A stretch of DNA of 64,000 nucleotides from Bartonella vinsonii subsp. arupensis OK-94-513 (GTDB lineage Bacteria; Pseudomonadota; Alphaproteobacteria; Rhizobiales; Rhizobiaceae): NCBI RefSeq assembly GCF_000278235.1, contig NZ_JH725037.1:976467-1040466 (forward strand). Reading direction: 5' to 3'. Position 1 is the first letter of the stretch. Every line of letters begins with the position of its first letter. A model generated the notes under the pieces. It ran no database searches. It was not told the DNA's origin and was given only the letters and a program-made list of their open reading frames with translations. Of the stretch, positions 20,267-29,648 are shown piece after piece. Both the position numbers and the translations under genes were made by a program.

Positions 20267-21595
20267 ATGCGTCTTTCTCAATATTTTCTTCCACTTTTAA
20301 AAGAGAATCCTAAGGAAGCAGAGATTGTTTCTCATCGATTTATGTTGCGTGCAGGTATGATTCGTCAACAAACATCAGGAATTTATTCTTGGCTGCCTTT
20401 AGGTAAAAAAGTACTTGATAAAGTTTGTAAAATTATTCGAGAAGAGCAAGAACGTGCTGGTGCGATAGAAATATTAATGCCTACAATTCAATCTGCAGAT
20501 CTTTGGCGTGAAAGTGGTCGTTATGATGATTATGGTTTGGAAATGCTCCGCATTAAAGATCGTCAAAAGCGTGATTTACTTTATGGTCCGACAAATGAAG
20601 AAATGGTAACAGATATTTTCCGTTCCTATATTCGTTCTTACAAAGATCTTCCGCTTAATTTGTACCATATTCAATGGAAATTTCGTGATGAAATCCGTCC
20701 ACGTTTTGGTGTGATGCGCTCACGAGAATTTTTAATGAAAGATGCTTATTCTTTTGATCTTGATTATGAAAGTTCTCAAACATCTTATAATCGTATGTTT
20801 ATTGCTTATTTGCGTACTTTTTCTCGTCTTGGCTTAAGAGCAATTCCCATGCGTGCTGATACAGGCCCAATTGGTGGTGAACTAAGCCATGAATTCATTA
20901 TTTTGGCAGAAACAGGGGAAAGTGCTATATTTTGTGATAAACAATTTCTTGAGCTTCCAGTTCCACACAGTTCAATCGATTTTAGTGATAAAGCTGTTTT
21001 AACTGATATTGTTAAACAGTGGACATCTTTTTATGCAGCTACAGAGGAAATGCATAATGAAGAAGAGTGGGCTGGTGTTTCTGAAGAGAACCGTCTTTCA
21101 GCTCGCGGTATAGAAGTAGGGCATATTTTCCATTTTGGTACTAAATATTCTGCTCCAATGGGGGCAAAAGTTATGGGACAGGATGGAAAAGAGCATGTTG
21201 TCTCTATGGGGTCTTATGGCATTGGCCCTTCGCGTCTTGTTGCAGCTGCTATTGAAGCTTCTCATGATGAAAATGGTATTATTTGGCCAAAGTCTATAGC
21301 ACCATTCGATTTTGGTATCATCAATATGAAACCAGAGGATGAAAAATGTACACATGCATGTGAAATCCTCTATCAAGGATTAAGACATGCTGGTTTCGAA
21401 CCATTATTAGATGATAGAAATGAGCGTCCTGGAGCAAAATTTGCAACGATGGACTTAATTGGTTTACCAACACAAATTATTGTTGGGCCTAAAAGCATTG
21501 CACAAAATGAAGTTGAAATGAAAGATCGAAAAACGGGGGTAAAAAAATCTCTAACGGTTGAAGATATACTCAAACAGTTTTCTGTAGTTTTATAG
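20267..21595 (+). CDS. proS: Prolyl-tRNA synthetase
   Basis: Charges tRNA-Pro with proline; class II aminoacyl-tRNA synthetase. At 442 residues it is the short alphaproteobacterial form without the inserted editing domain between motifs 2 and 3. Motif 2 is visible as [13 protein letters not shown] followed by [13 protein letters not shown], and motif 3 as [15 protein letters not shown], then the anticodon-binding domain from about residue 345. A 224-base spacer with no gene precedes it. Nine bases separate it from lolC. Confidence 0.96.
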   Translation: MRLSQYFLPLLKENPKEAEIVSHRFMLRAGMIRQQTSGIYSWLPLGKKVLDKVCKIIREEQERAGAIEILMPTIQSADLWRESGRYDDYGLEMLRIKDRQKRDLLYGPTNEEMVTDIFRSYIRSYKDLPLNLYHIQWKFRDEIRPRFGVMRSREFLMKDAYSFDLDYESSQTSYNRMFIAYLRTFSRLGLRAIPMRADTGPIGGELSHEFIILAETGESAIFCDKQFLELPVPHSSIDFSDKAVLTDIVKQWTSFYAATEEMHNEEEWAGVSEENRLSARGIEVGHIFHFGTKYSAPMGAKVMGQDGKEHVVSMGSYGIGPSRLVAAAIEASHDENGIIWPKSIAPFDFGIINMKPEDEKCTHACEILYQGLRHAGFEPLLDDRNERPGAKFATMDLIGLPTQIIVGPKSIAQNEVEMKDRKTGVKKSLTVEDILKQFSVVL

Positions 21596-21603
21596 GCAAT
21601 GTT

Positions 21604-22872
21604 ATGAAGAGGGTGAGCGGCAAATGGTTTTCGTCTTATGAGTGGATGATTGCTTTTCGTTATATGATTCCCAATAAAAAACACGTCGTTGCATCTGTTA
21701 TTTCAATCATTTCTCTCATTGGAATTATGTTAGGGGTGTTTGCTCTTGTTGTCGTTATGGCGGTGATGAATGGTTTTCGTACAGAACTTCTCAATCGTAT
21801 TCTTGGTATGAATGGGCACCTTATAGTTCAGGCAGTTCATTCTGGTTTTTCGGATTATAAGACTCTTATTTCTTCTTTAGAATCTGTAAATGGCGTGAAG
21901 TTTTCTTTACCTGTTATTGAAGGTCAAGCACTTGTTCAGGGTGAAGTTGAAGGGGGCTCTGGTGCATTAGTTCGTGGTATGCGTAAACAGGATTTAGAAA
22001 AGCTTAAAACAGTATCTCAAAATATTAAGTTAGGTTCACTTGCTCAATTTGATAAAGAAGAAGGTGTTGCAATTGGAAGTGGTTTAGCAACAAAATTGGG
22101 GCTTACCGTTGGGCATTATCTTCGTATCATTACTCCAGATGGCGATGCAACTCCTTTTGGGGTTACTCCACGTGTTAAGGCTTATAAAGTAAGCGCTATT
22201 TTTGAAGTTGGTATGTCTGAATATGATTCAATATTTGTTTTTATGCCTCTTCATGAAGCACAAATGTTTTTTAATTTAGGAGATAAAGTTCAGTCTTTAG
22301 AATTATTTCTCAATAATCCTGACGCTGTTGATCAAATAAAACCAATTATAGAGAAAGCTGTTGACCAACAAATCTATTTAATTGATTGGCGTGTACGCAA
22401 TCAGGCTTTTTTTTCAGCCTTACAGATTGAACGGAATGTTATGTTTTTCATTCTTTCTCTTATCGTTCTTGTTGCTGCTTTAAATATTATTTCAGGGTTG
22501 ATTATGCTTGTAAAAGACAAAAGCCATGATATTGCAATTTTACGTACGATGGGTGCACAACAAAGTGCGATTATGCGTATATTTATTGTCACTGGTATGA
22601 TGATTGGAATTATTGGAACACTATTGGGCTTAATTTTGGGTGTCATTGCCAGTGCAAATATCAATCATATTCAAGATTTTGTCTCTTGGTTATTTAATGT
22701 CGATGTTTTTAATCCTCAACTTTACTTTTTAACAAAATTGCCTGCGCAAATTGATTGGAGGCAGACAGTTCTAGTTGCTGTTATGGCTTTATTTTTGTCA
22801 TTTCTTGCTGCACTCATTCCAGCATGGCGCGCTGCTAAGCTAGATCCTGTAAAAGCTTTAAGGTATGAATAA
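21604..22872 (+). CDS. lolC: Lipoprotein-releasing system permease LolC/LolE family
   Basis: Inner-membrane permease of the Lol ABC transporter that extracts outer-membrane lipoproteins and hands them to LolA. The 422-residue protein has one N-terminal membrane helix (about 30-52), a large periplasmic domain, and three C-terminal helices of the FtsX/MacB permease domain, ending with [17 protein letters not shown]. Only one permease gene is beside lolD, so the transporter is presumably a homodimer in place of LolC/LolE. The gene overlaps the lolD ATG by one base. Confidence 0.93.
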   Translation: MKRVSGKWFSSYEWMIAFRYMIPNKKHVVASVISIISLIGIMLGVFALVVVMAVMNGFRTELLNRILGMNGHLIVQAVHSGFSDYKTLISSLESVNGVKFSLPVIEGQALVQGEVEGGSGALVRGMRKQDLEKLKTVSQNIKLGSLAQFDKEEGVAIGSGLATKLGLTVGHYLRIITPDGDATPFGVTPRVKAYKVSAIFEVGMSEYDSIFVFMPLHEAQMFFNLGDKVQSLELFLNNPDAVDQIKPIIEKAVDQQIYLIDWRVRNQAFFSALQIERNVMFFILSLIVLVAALNIISGLIMLVKDKSHDIAILRTMGAQQSAIMRIFIVTGMMIGIIGTLLGLILGVIASANINHIQDFVSWLFNVDVFNPQLYFLTKLPAQIDWRQTVLVAVMALFLSFLAALIPAWRAAKLDPVKALRYE

Positions 22873-23552
22873 TGACAGCTATTTTAGAGCTTGTAGAGAT
22901 TGAGCAACATTTTTTTGAGAGTCATAAACCGCTTATTATTTTAGATAAAGCAAATTTTATCCTCAATCGTGGAGAACTTGTAGCCCTTGTTGCACCATCT
23001 GGTGCTGGAAAATCAACACTTCTTCATATTGCTGGATTATTGGAAAAACCAACGGCTGGAGATGTGAGATTACGAGGAATTTCTTGTACAAAGCGTTCTG
23101 ATAGTGAACGAACAGCTATAAGGCGACATGATATTGGTTTTGTTTATCAATTTCATCATTTGCTTCCAGAATTTACAGCTTTAGAAAATGTTATGATACC
23201 GCAAATGATAGCGGGATTTAAAAAATCTGTAGCAGAAGATCGTGCGCTTAAGTTGCTGACATATCTGCGTATTTCTCATCGCGCCAAACATCGCCCCTCG
23301 GAATTGTCAGGTGGCGAACAACAACGTGTTGCTATTGCACGTGCTGTAGCAAATGGTCCTTCGGTTCTTTTAGCTGATGAACCTACAGGGAATCTTGATC
23401 CTGTAACTTCAGCCTATGTCTTTCAAGCTTTATCTGTGCTTGTTCGTCAATCTGGTCTTGCTGCTCTTATTGCAACACATAATTACGCTTTAGCTAAACA
23501 AATGCATCGCCGAATTACGCTTAAAGATAAAAAGATTATTGAACTTCCTTAA
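22872..23552 (+). CDS. lolD: Lipoprotein-releasing system ATP-binding protein LolD
   Basis: The ATPase of the Lol transporter. The 226-residue ABC protein shows Walker [12 protein letters not shown] near residue 42, the Q-loop [17 protein letters not shown], the ABC signature [15 protein letters not shown] near 140, Walker [14 protein letters not shown] and the switch His in [11 protein letters not shown]. The [10 protein letters not shown] region after the Q-loop is typical of the MacB/LolD class. Coupled to lolC by a one-base overlap. Confidence 0.96.
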   Translation: MTAILELVEIEQHFFESHKPLIILDKANFILNRGELVALVAPSGAGKSTLLHIAGLLEKPTAGDVRLRGISCTKRSDSERTAIRRHDIGFVYQFHHLLPEFTALENVMIPQMIAGFKKSVAEDRALKLLTYLRISHRAKHRPSELSGGEQQRVAIARAVANGPSVLLADEPTGNLDPVTSAYVFQALSVLVRQSGLAALIATHNYALAKQMHRRITLKDKKIIELP

Positions 23553-23628
23553 GTCAAGATGGAAAATTTATTCCAAAAATTGAAAACGCCATTTATATCA
23601 CTGTTTACTTATTTCAAGGAGACTTTTT

Positions 23629-23919
23629 ATGACAGTTTTTGTCGTTGACGAAAATCTACTGGACGTGCGTCGTCGCCGATTGATTTTTCGTGCATGGCAC
23701 CGTGGTATTCGTGAAATGGATCTCATTTTTGGATACTATGTGGATGCTCATATTGCTGAGATGACTGATAAAATGATTTCTGAACTTGAGTATATTATGT
23801 CTTTTGATGATCGCGATTTATTAACGTGGGTTACAGGAGAGATTTTACCTCCCTCTGAAATAGATAGTCCGCTTTTTCGTGACATTGTAAATTATCATGT
23901 TTACACAAAATTAAATTGA
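23629..23919 (+). CDS. sdhE: FAD assembly factor SdhE family
   Basis: A 96-residue protein of the SdhE/Sdh5/DUF339 family, which promotes covalent flavinylation of succinate dehydrogenase subunit A. The conserved surface patch is clear: RRRRLIFRAWHRGIREMD near residues 14-31, including the RGxxEMD core that contacts the flavoprotein, followed by LEYIMSFDDRDLLTWVTGE. An AAGGAG site lies before the ATG. The stop codon nearly abuts mfd, as often seen in Rhizobiales. Confidence 0.9.
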   Translation: MTVFVVDENLLDVRRRRLIFRAWHRGIREMDLIFGYYVDAHIAEMTDKMISELEYIMSFDDRDLLTWVTGEILPPSEIDSPLFRDIVNYHVYTKLN

Positions 23920-23924
23920 TCCCG

Positions 23925-26900
23925 ATGCCAATATTTAAAAAAATTATTATTCCCCAACATATTTCTAATCCCATGATCTTTGATGGAATTACTGATGGTT
24001 TTGAAGCTTTTGCGCTTATTAAATTGCGTTCAGAAATTGCACAAAATAAACCGCTTATCTATGTTGTCCGTGATGGAACAAAAATTGCTCATTTACAGCA
24101 AGTTTTAAATTTTATTGAGCCTAATTTATCTGTACTTCAATTTCCTGCATGGGATTGTTTACCCTATGATCGTATATCACCTGGAATTTCTATCACAGCA
24201 CGTCGGCTATCAACTTTAACACATATAGCAAATTTGCGTCAGAGACCATGTCCTGCCATTATATTAACAACAGCAAATGCAATTATGCAAAAACTGCCAC
24301 CACGTGAAATGATTGAGACACAGATAATTCACGCACGTGTTGGCCAATCTATTAATATGGGGCATTTAATTCAATCTCTAGAATGCAATGGTTTTGAACG
24401 TGTTACAGTTGTTCAAGAGGTTGGTGAATTTGCTATAAGGGGAGGAATTCTTGATATTTTTTCTCCCGTTGAAGTTGAGCCTTTACGGCTTGATTTTTTT
24501 GGCGATACTCTGGAAACTATACGAATATTTGATCCAGCAACACAAAGAACAACAAATAAAAAAACTGAGTTTTTGTTACATGCGATGAGTGAAGTTGTTC
24601 TGACTCCTGAGTGCATAAACCGCTTTAAAAGCAATTATATCCGCACATTTGGTGTATCACAAAAAAATAACATGCTTTATGAAGCTCTTTCTCAAGGACG
24701 GCGCTTTGCCGGTATGGAACATTGGTTACCATTTTTTTATGACAATCTTGACACTTTTTTTGACCATTGTGGGGATTTACCTATTGTTTTTGACCATCTC
24801 ATAGAAGAAGTGCTCACTGAGCGTTATCGCCTTATTGAAGATTATTATGATGCGCGCAAAGAGCGTGAAAATGATAAAGAAACTTCTACTTCTTATCATC
24901 CGATAGCGCCTCATCTTCTTTATTTAACACCAAAGCGTGTTTTAGAGTGTGCACAACAATCTGGCCCGCGTGTTGATTTTACACCTTTTAATATTCCACA
25001 AACTTTTGGACAAACTGTAATTCATGCGAATGTTAAACTGGGATATGATTTTATAAAGGAACGGAATGCGCAAGAGAAAAATGTTTTTTCAAGTGTTGTT
25101 CATCATATTGCTTCATTGCGCACTGCTGGTAAGAAGGTGCTTTTAGCTTGTTGGAGTGAAGGGTCTCTCCATCGTTTAATGCAAGTTCTTGAAGAGCATG
25201 GATTGAAAAAAATAGATGTTGTAAAATCATTACAAACTGTCAGAGCAACACCGCGTGATCGTATATTAGCAGCTGTTATAATGATAGAGCACGGTTTTGA
25301 AGCGGAAGATTTTGCTATCATAACAGAGCAAGATATTCTTGGTGATCGATTAATAAGATCACCAAAACGTCGTAAACACAATACAAATTTTATTGCTGAA
25401 ATTGCGACTTTAAATTCTGGTGATATGGTTGTGCATATTGACCATGGTATCGGACAATTTGTGGGGCTTAAAACCATTACGACAACTGGAATTTTACGAG
25501 ACTGTCTTGAAATTAAGTATGCTGGTGGTGATCGACTCTTTTTACCTGTTGAAAATATCGAACTTCTTTCACGTTATGGATCGGAAGGAACAGATGTAAC
25601 GTTAGACAAATTAGGTGGAGTTGCTTGGCAAGCACGGAAAACACGGCTTAAAAAACATTTATTGGAAATGGCTGGTCAGTTGATTCGTATAGCTGCAGAG
25701 CGTGCTATGCGTTCGGCACCTGCTTTAGTCCCACCAATTGGACCATTTGATGAGTTTGTTGCATGTTTTCCTTATGAAGAAACAGAAGATCAGATGGATG
25801 CGATTGATGCTGTTTTAGATGATTTAGCTTCAGGAAAACCAATGGATCGTTTAATCTGTGGCGATGTTGGTTTTGGAAAAACAGAGGTTGCTATTCGAAG
25901 TGCTTTTGTTGCAGCTTTAAATGGTTATCAGGTTGCTGTTGTTGTACCGACAACTCTGCTTTCACGACAACATTACAAAACTTTTATTTCACGTTTTCAA
26001 GGATTACCCATTAAAATTGGTCATGCTTCAAGACTGGTAAAAGCTAAAGAACTTGCACAAGTCAAAAAGGGTATTTCAGATGGTACGATTGATATTGTCA
26101 TTGGAACGCACGCCTTATTAAGTGATGCAGTTAATTTTTTACGGCTAGGGCTTCTTATTATTGATGAGGAGCAACATTTTGGTGTAAAGCACAAAGAGCG
26201 TTTAAAAGAGCTTAAAAGCGATATTCATGTTCTTACACTTTCAGCAACTCCTATACCACGAACTTTAGGATTAGCTCTATCAGGGGTACGTGAACTTTCA
26301 TTGATAACGACTCCTCCCATTGATAGGATGGCGGTACGTACTTTTATTGCCCCCTTTGATTCACTTGTTATACGCGAAACATTGCTTCGAGAATATTATC
26401 GTGGCGGACAAAGTTTTTATGTTTGTCCTCGTATTTCTGATCTTAGCTTTGTGGAAGAATATCTCAAAACACATGTTCCAGAACTCAAATTCGTGGTTGC
26501 TCATGGGCAAATGCCTGCTGGCCAACTTGATGATATTATGAATGCATTTTATGATGGACAATATGATGTTCTGCTGTCAACGACTATTATTGAATCAGGC
26601 CTTGATATTCCAACAGCCAATACATTAATCGTACATCGCGCTGAAATGTTTGGTCTTGCTGCTCTCTACCAATTACGAGGGAGAGTAGGGCGTTCAAAAC
26701 AACGTGCTTATGCACTTTTTACATTTCCTGCTGGTAAAGTTTTAACTGCTGCGGCTGATCGTCGTCTTAAAGTTTTACAATCTCTCGATACGTTGGGGGC
26801 TGGTTTTCAATTGGCAAGTCATGACATGGATATTCGTGGTTCAGGCAATTTTTTAGGTGAAGAGCAATCGGGACATATCAAAGAAGTTGGATTTGAGTTG

Positions 26901-27425
26901 TATCAAAAAATGCTTGAAGAAGCTGTTACTGAGTTAAAAGATGGAGAACAAAGTGAAGATAAACAATGGTCTCCTCAAATTTCACTTGGTACAACTGTTA
27001 TGATACCAGAACATTTTGTACCTGATTTATCACTCCGTATGGGGCTTTATCGTCGTTTGACAGAATTGAATAATTTAGAACAAATTGATGAGTTTGCAGC
27101 TGAGTTAATCGATCGTTTTGGTCCTTTGCCCCTTGAAGTTCAACATCTTCTTAAAATCTTTTATATAAAAACATTGTGTCGAAAAGCCCATGTAGAAAAA
27201 GTAGATGCTGGACCAAAAGGAGTGGTTATACAATTTCGCAATAATTATTTTGCGAATAGTGTTGCTCTTGTTCAGTGGATTGGAAAACAAGGCGCGATGG
27301 CAAAAATTCGTCCAGATCAGAGCATTGTTCTTGTCCGTGATTGGGCTACAGTGGATGAAAGACTTATTGGAGCAGCAGATATTATGACACATCTTGTAGA
27401 AATGTTAGAGAAAAATTCTGTTTAG
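23925..27425 (+). CDS. mfd: Transcription-repair coupling factor
   Basis: A DNA translocase that removes RNA polymerase stalled at lesions and recruits UvrA. The protein has about 1166 residues. In order: a UvrB-like N-terminal module, the RNA-polymerase-interacting CarD-like domain (MVVHIDHGIGQFVGLKTI near 505-522), Walker A CGDVGFGKTEVAIRSAF near 645, DEEQHFG box near 745, the RecG-like TRG helicase motifs (ESGLDIPTANTLIVHRAEMF, QLRGRVGRS) and the C-terminal UvrA-binding domain. The ATG 23925 is chosen over a TTG at 23916 that overlaps sdhE. Confidence 0.96.
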   Translation: MPIFKKIIIPQHISNPMIFDGITDGFEAFALIKLRSEIAQNKPLIYVVRDGTKIAHLQQVLNFIEPNLSVLQFPAWDCLPYDRISPGISITARRLSTLTHIANLRQRPCPAIILTTANAIMQKLPPREMIETQIIHARVGQSINMGHLIQSLECNGFERVTVVQEVGEFAIRGGILDIFSPVEVEPLRLDFFGDTLETIRIFDPATQRTTNKKTEFLLHAMSEVVLTPECINRFKSNYIRTFGVSQKNNMLYEALSQGRRFAGMEHWLPFFYDNLDTFFDHCGDLPIVFDHLIEEVLTERYRLIEDYYDARKERENDKETSTSYHPIAPHLLYLTPKRVLECAQQSGPRVDFTPFNIPQTFGQTVIHANVKLGYDFIKERNAQEKNVFSSVVHHIASLRTAGKKVLLACWSEGSLHRLMQVLEEHGLKKIDVVKSLQTVRATPRDRILAAVIMIEHGFEAEDFAIITEQDILGDRLIRSPKRRKHNTNFIAEIATLNSGDMVVHIDHGIGQFVGLKTITTTGILRDCLEIKYAGGDRLFLPVENIELLSRYGSEGTDVTLDKLGGVAWQARKTRLKKHLLEMAGQLIRIAAERAMRSAPALVPPIGPFDEFVACFPYEETEDQMDAIDAVLDDLASGKPMDRLICGDVGFGKTEVAIRSAFVAALNGYQVAVVVPTTLLSRQHYKTFISRFQGLPIKIGHASRLVKAKELAQVKKGISDGTIDIVIGTHALLSDAVNFLRLGLLIIDEEQHFGVKHKERLKELKSDIHVLTLSATPIPRTLGLALSGVRELSLITTPPIDRMAVRTFIAPFDSLVIRETLLREYYRGGQSFYVCPRISDLSFVEEYLKTHVPELKFVVAHGQMPAGQLDDIMNAFYDGQYDVLLSTTIIESGLDIPTANTLIVHRAEMFGLAALYQLRGRVGRSKQRAYALFTFPAGKVLTAAADRRLKVLQSLDTLGAGFQLASHDMDIRGSGNFLGEEQSGHIKEVGFELYQKMLEEAVTELKDGEQSEDKQWSPQISLGTTVMIPEHFVPDLSLRMGLYRRLTELNNLEQIDEFAAELIDRFGPLPLEVQHLLKIFYIKTLCRKAHVEKVDAGPKGVVIQFRNNYFANSVALVQWIGKQGAMAKIRPDQSIVLVRDWATVDERLIGAADIMTHLVEMLEKNSV

Positions 27426-28967
27426 AGTTTATTTTTATAATTCAAAGTGATAAATCATTTTATTAGAGCGTATTCACAGAATATTCGTTCATTAAGTTTT
27501 TATAAAACAAAACTTTAAGTTCATGATAAAAAGACTCTCAAAATTTTCATTTTAAGCTTTGTAATAATACAATGAAAGGAATAACTTAAAAAATATAGCC
27601 ATAATGAGAGCTTCCATCATAGAATGAAATATTTTTCATAAATCTTCTAAAAAGCAAAAAAAGTATCGTAATATATTTTTTTATCACACAAATTGCTAAC
27701 TATAACCTTCTGTTCTGATATAGGATATTATTAAAAAGATACTGTTTACCTCATTCAAAATCGAAAAGTATTGATAAAACTTATCTTACTCTTTTATTTT
27801 TTATAACCCGTCTCGTATTAAAAACAAACTCTATGAGATTCGCAAGAATTGCTTTTGAGAAACTTTCTTTAATAATACGTCCTTCGCGAACGGCTGAAAA
27901 ATTATAGGAATGTTGCTAACAATTTCGATTTTGATGATATTAAAATTGTTTAATCCTTTATTAATGGAAAGATTCTGCTCCCAATAATGAAGAGCGCATT
28001 TATAGATAATTCGTTCAACTTGGATCAACATGCTCAATGATAGAGGGATAGCTTTCTAGAATTTTATTCATCCCATTTTTTTCAAAATCATCAACATTAA
28101 TAGCATGTTTGGGAAATATAAACATTACACCTGCCAAAAGAAGTGTAAATTCACGATCTTTTGGGTGTGGAAATGTATTTTAATACTATAATTGACAACT
28201 CTTTCAACGAATTCTATCTGTTTCATATAGCGATCATATGGAAGTCTTCATTTATCTTTAAGAAGATTTATTGTGAATAAATTGTCTGCAACTGTTATAG
28301 GTTTTCTATCTGAAAAGCACGCCTTTGAATTAAGAAAATAATTTCAGTGCACTCATTGTTTCGTACATAAGACTAAAAAATTGTTTATCAGAAAAAAGCC
28401 CCTTTGCAGTTGTTCTAACACTACGGATGACAAATGGATTTAATCCATAAAATGTTCTAACAACACGATACGTAACTTTTACCTTTTCGATTTGCATCAG
28501 GAAATTCATAAGGGAAATATTCAAATGTATCTCATAATTTGGGAGTTTTATGCATTGCAATACTTGCGCTTCTAGATCCTCCATAGCTTAAAAGAAGATT
28601 ATAAATATAAAGAAAGTTTAAAGTAATAAGAGCTGTAAAATATTATAGGAGTTTACTTTAATTATATTGCAATATTGATTTGTTTATGCGATCTTACTTT
28701 TTTCGTTGCACCAAGGTATTTTATGGATGAATTTTATAAAAAACCAATACCATAAAAAGGGGGGGATTCTGTATATGAGTGCATAAGAGTTTCATTTGCT
28801 ATTTGTAGCTTTTTTCTACAAATTTGACTTTTTTCTTTATCTTGCAGTAAGAAGCATAAAGTAGGTGTCATTTCATTGGTTTAATTTAATACACTTGATT
28901 AAAATTATATTTAATATTCCTAATGTTGGGATTATTGTAAAAGCGCGTTGAAAGGACTAACTTAATC
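27426..28967. other. Gene-poor 1.5-kb region between mfd and the IalB-family gene
   Basis: No intact gene of convincing length. Its middle part (27781-28584) holds the broken minus-strand gene listed separately. The flanks are AT-rich. A small hairpin with eight-base arms (ATTTGTAG/CTACAAAT, 28801-28823) lies upstream of the IalB-family gene; its role is unclear. Such stretches are typical of reductive decay in Bartonella. Confidence 0.6.
27781..28584 (-). pseudogene. Decayed gene of unknown family, several stops and frameshifts
   Basis: Reading the minus strand from 28584, an ATG opens 84 residues (ending SVRTTAKGLFSDKQFFSLMY and a short tail). Further segments continue in changing frames: SDRKPITVADNLFTINLL, an in-frame stop, then DRYMKQIEFVERVVNYSIK, a frame change into KDREFTLLLAGVMFIFPKHA and HVDPS, a stop, and finally REGRIIKESFSKAILANLIE. 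The pieces keep protein-like composition but cannot be joined without at least two stops and two frameshifts. Total original length would be about 260 residues. I do not recognise the family. Confidence 0.5.
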
Positions 28968-29579
28968 ATGTCGCATAAAAATATTTGTTCTGTTGTTTCA
29001 GTATTAGCTGGAGCTGCTGCCCTTTTTTTTACAATCCATAGTTCTGCGGGTGCACAAACTTTATCTCAAGGTTGGTATAAGGTTTGTAGTAAGCAGCATG
29101 ATGTTGATGTTTGTAATACAATGAATACTGTTGTATCAAATACTGGACAGCCTTTAACGGCTTTTAATCTCGTTGAAATAAAAGGAAAACAAAATGAAAA
29201 GCGTATAGGTATTCAAGTACCTACAGGTCGTTTTTTGCCAGAAGGTGTTCATATTCAAATAGGAGATAATTTCTCTAAAAAAATTCCTTATGTTATTTGC
29301 AACGGGCCGAGCTGTATTGCCAATGATGTCTTAGACGATAAGCTTATTACTGCTATGAAAAGCGGTTCGAAAATGGTTGTAACCACAATTAATTACCGAG
29401 GTTCAGCTAATCCTATTGAATTTTCTCTTAGTGGATTCACAGCGGCATACACAGGCCCTGGTATGGAAGAAAAAGATTTTCAACAAGAACAAATAAAATT
29501 GCAGCAAGCTATTCAATCAAATCAAAAAGAAATTGAAGATCGCATGCGCGCCGAGCAGGAAAAAGCTAAACAAAAATAA
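28968..29579 (+). CDS. Invasion-associated locus B (IalB) family protein
   Basis: A secreted protein of the IalB family, first described in Bartonella as a factor needed for erythrocyte invasion. The 203-residue protein has a signal peptide (hydrophobic stretch 8-27, cleavage near SAGAQ), then the IalB domain with four cysteines in two pairs (KVCSKQHDVDVC near residues 39-50; VICNGPSC near 109-116), suggesting disulfides. The last 40 residues form a Gln/Glu/Lys-rich coiled coil (QQEQIKLQQAIQSNQKEIED). Bartonella carries several IalB paralogues, so it may not be the original ialB. A shared terminator follows. Confidence 0.85.
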   Translation: MSHKNICSVVSVLAGAAALFFTIHSSAGAQTLSQGWYKVCSKQHDVDVCNTMNTVVSNTGQPLTAFNLVEIKGKQNEKRIGIQVPTGRFLPEGVHIQIGDNFSKKIPYVICNGPSCIANDVLDDKLITAMKSGSKMVVTTINYRGSANPIEFSLSGFTAAYTGPGMEEKDFQQEQIKLQQAIQSNQKEIEDRMRAEQEKAKQK

Positions 29580-29609
29580 TAAACGTAAAATTTTTTATAT
29601 TTACTTATA

Positions 29610-29644
29610 AAAACCGCCACAAATATTTTGTGGCGGTTTTCTTA
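29610..29644. terminator. Bidirectional terminator between the IalB-family gene and rne
   Basis: A perfect 14-pair stem (arms AAAACCGCCACAAA at 29610-29623 and its complement at 29627-29640) around a three-base loop. It has T-rich ends in both directions, lying between two convergent genes. Confidence 0.92.
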
Positions 29645-29648
29645 TACC

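Noticed and set aside
28801-28823. Hairpin ATTTGTAG/CTACAAAT as a terminator or riboswitch
   Set aside because: No T-run directly after the stem, no gene end nearby and no recognised riboswitch elements.
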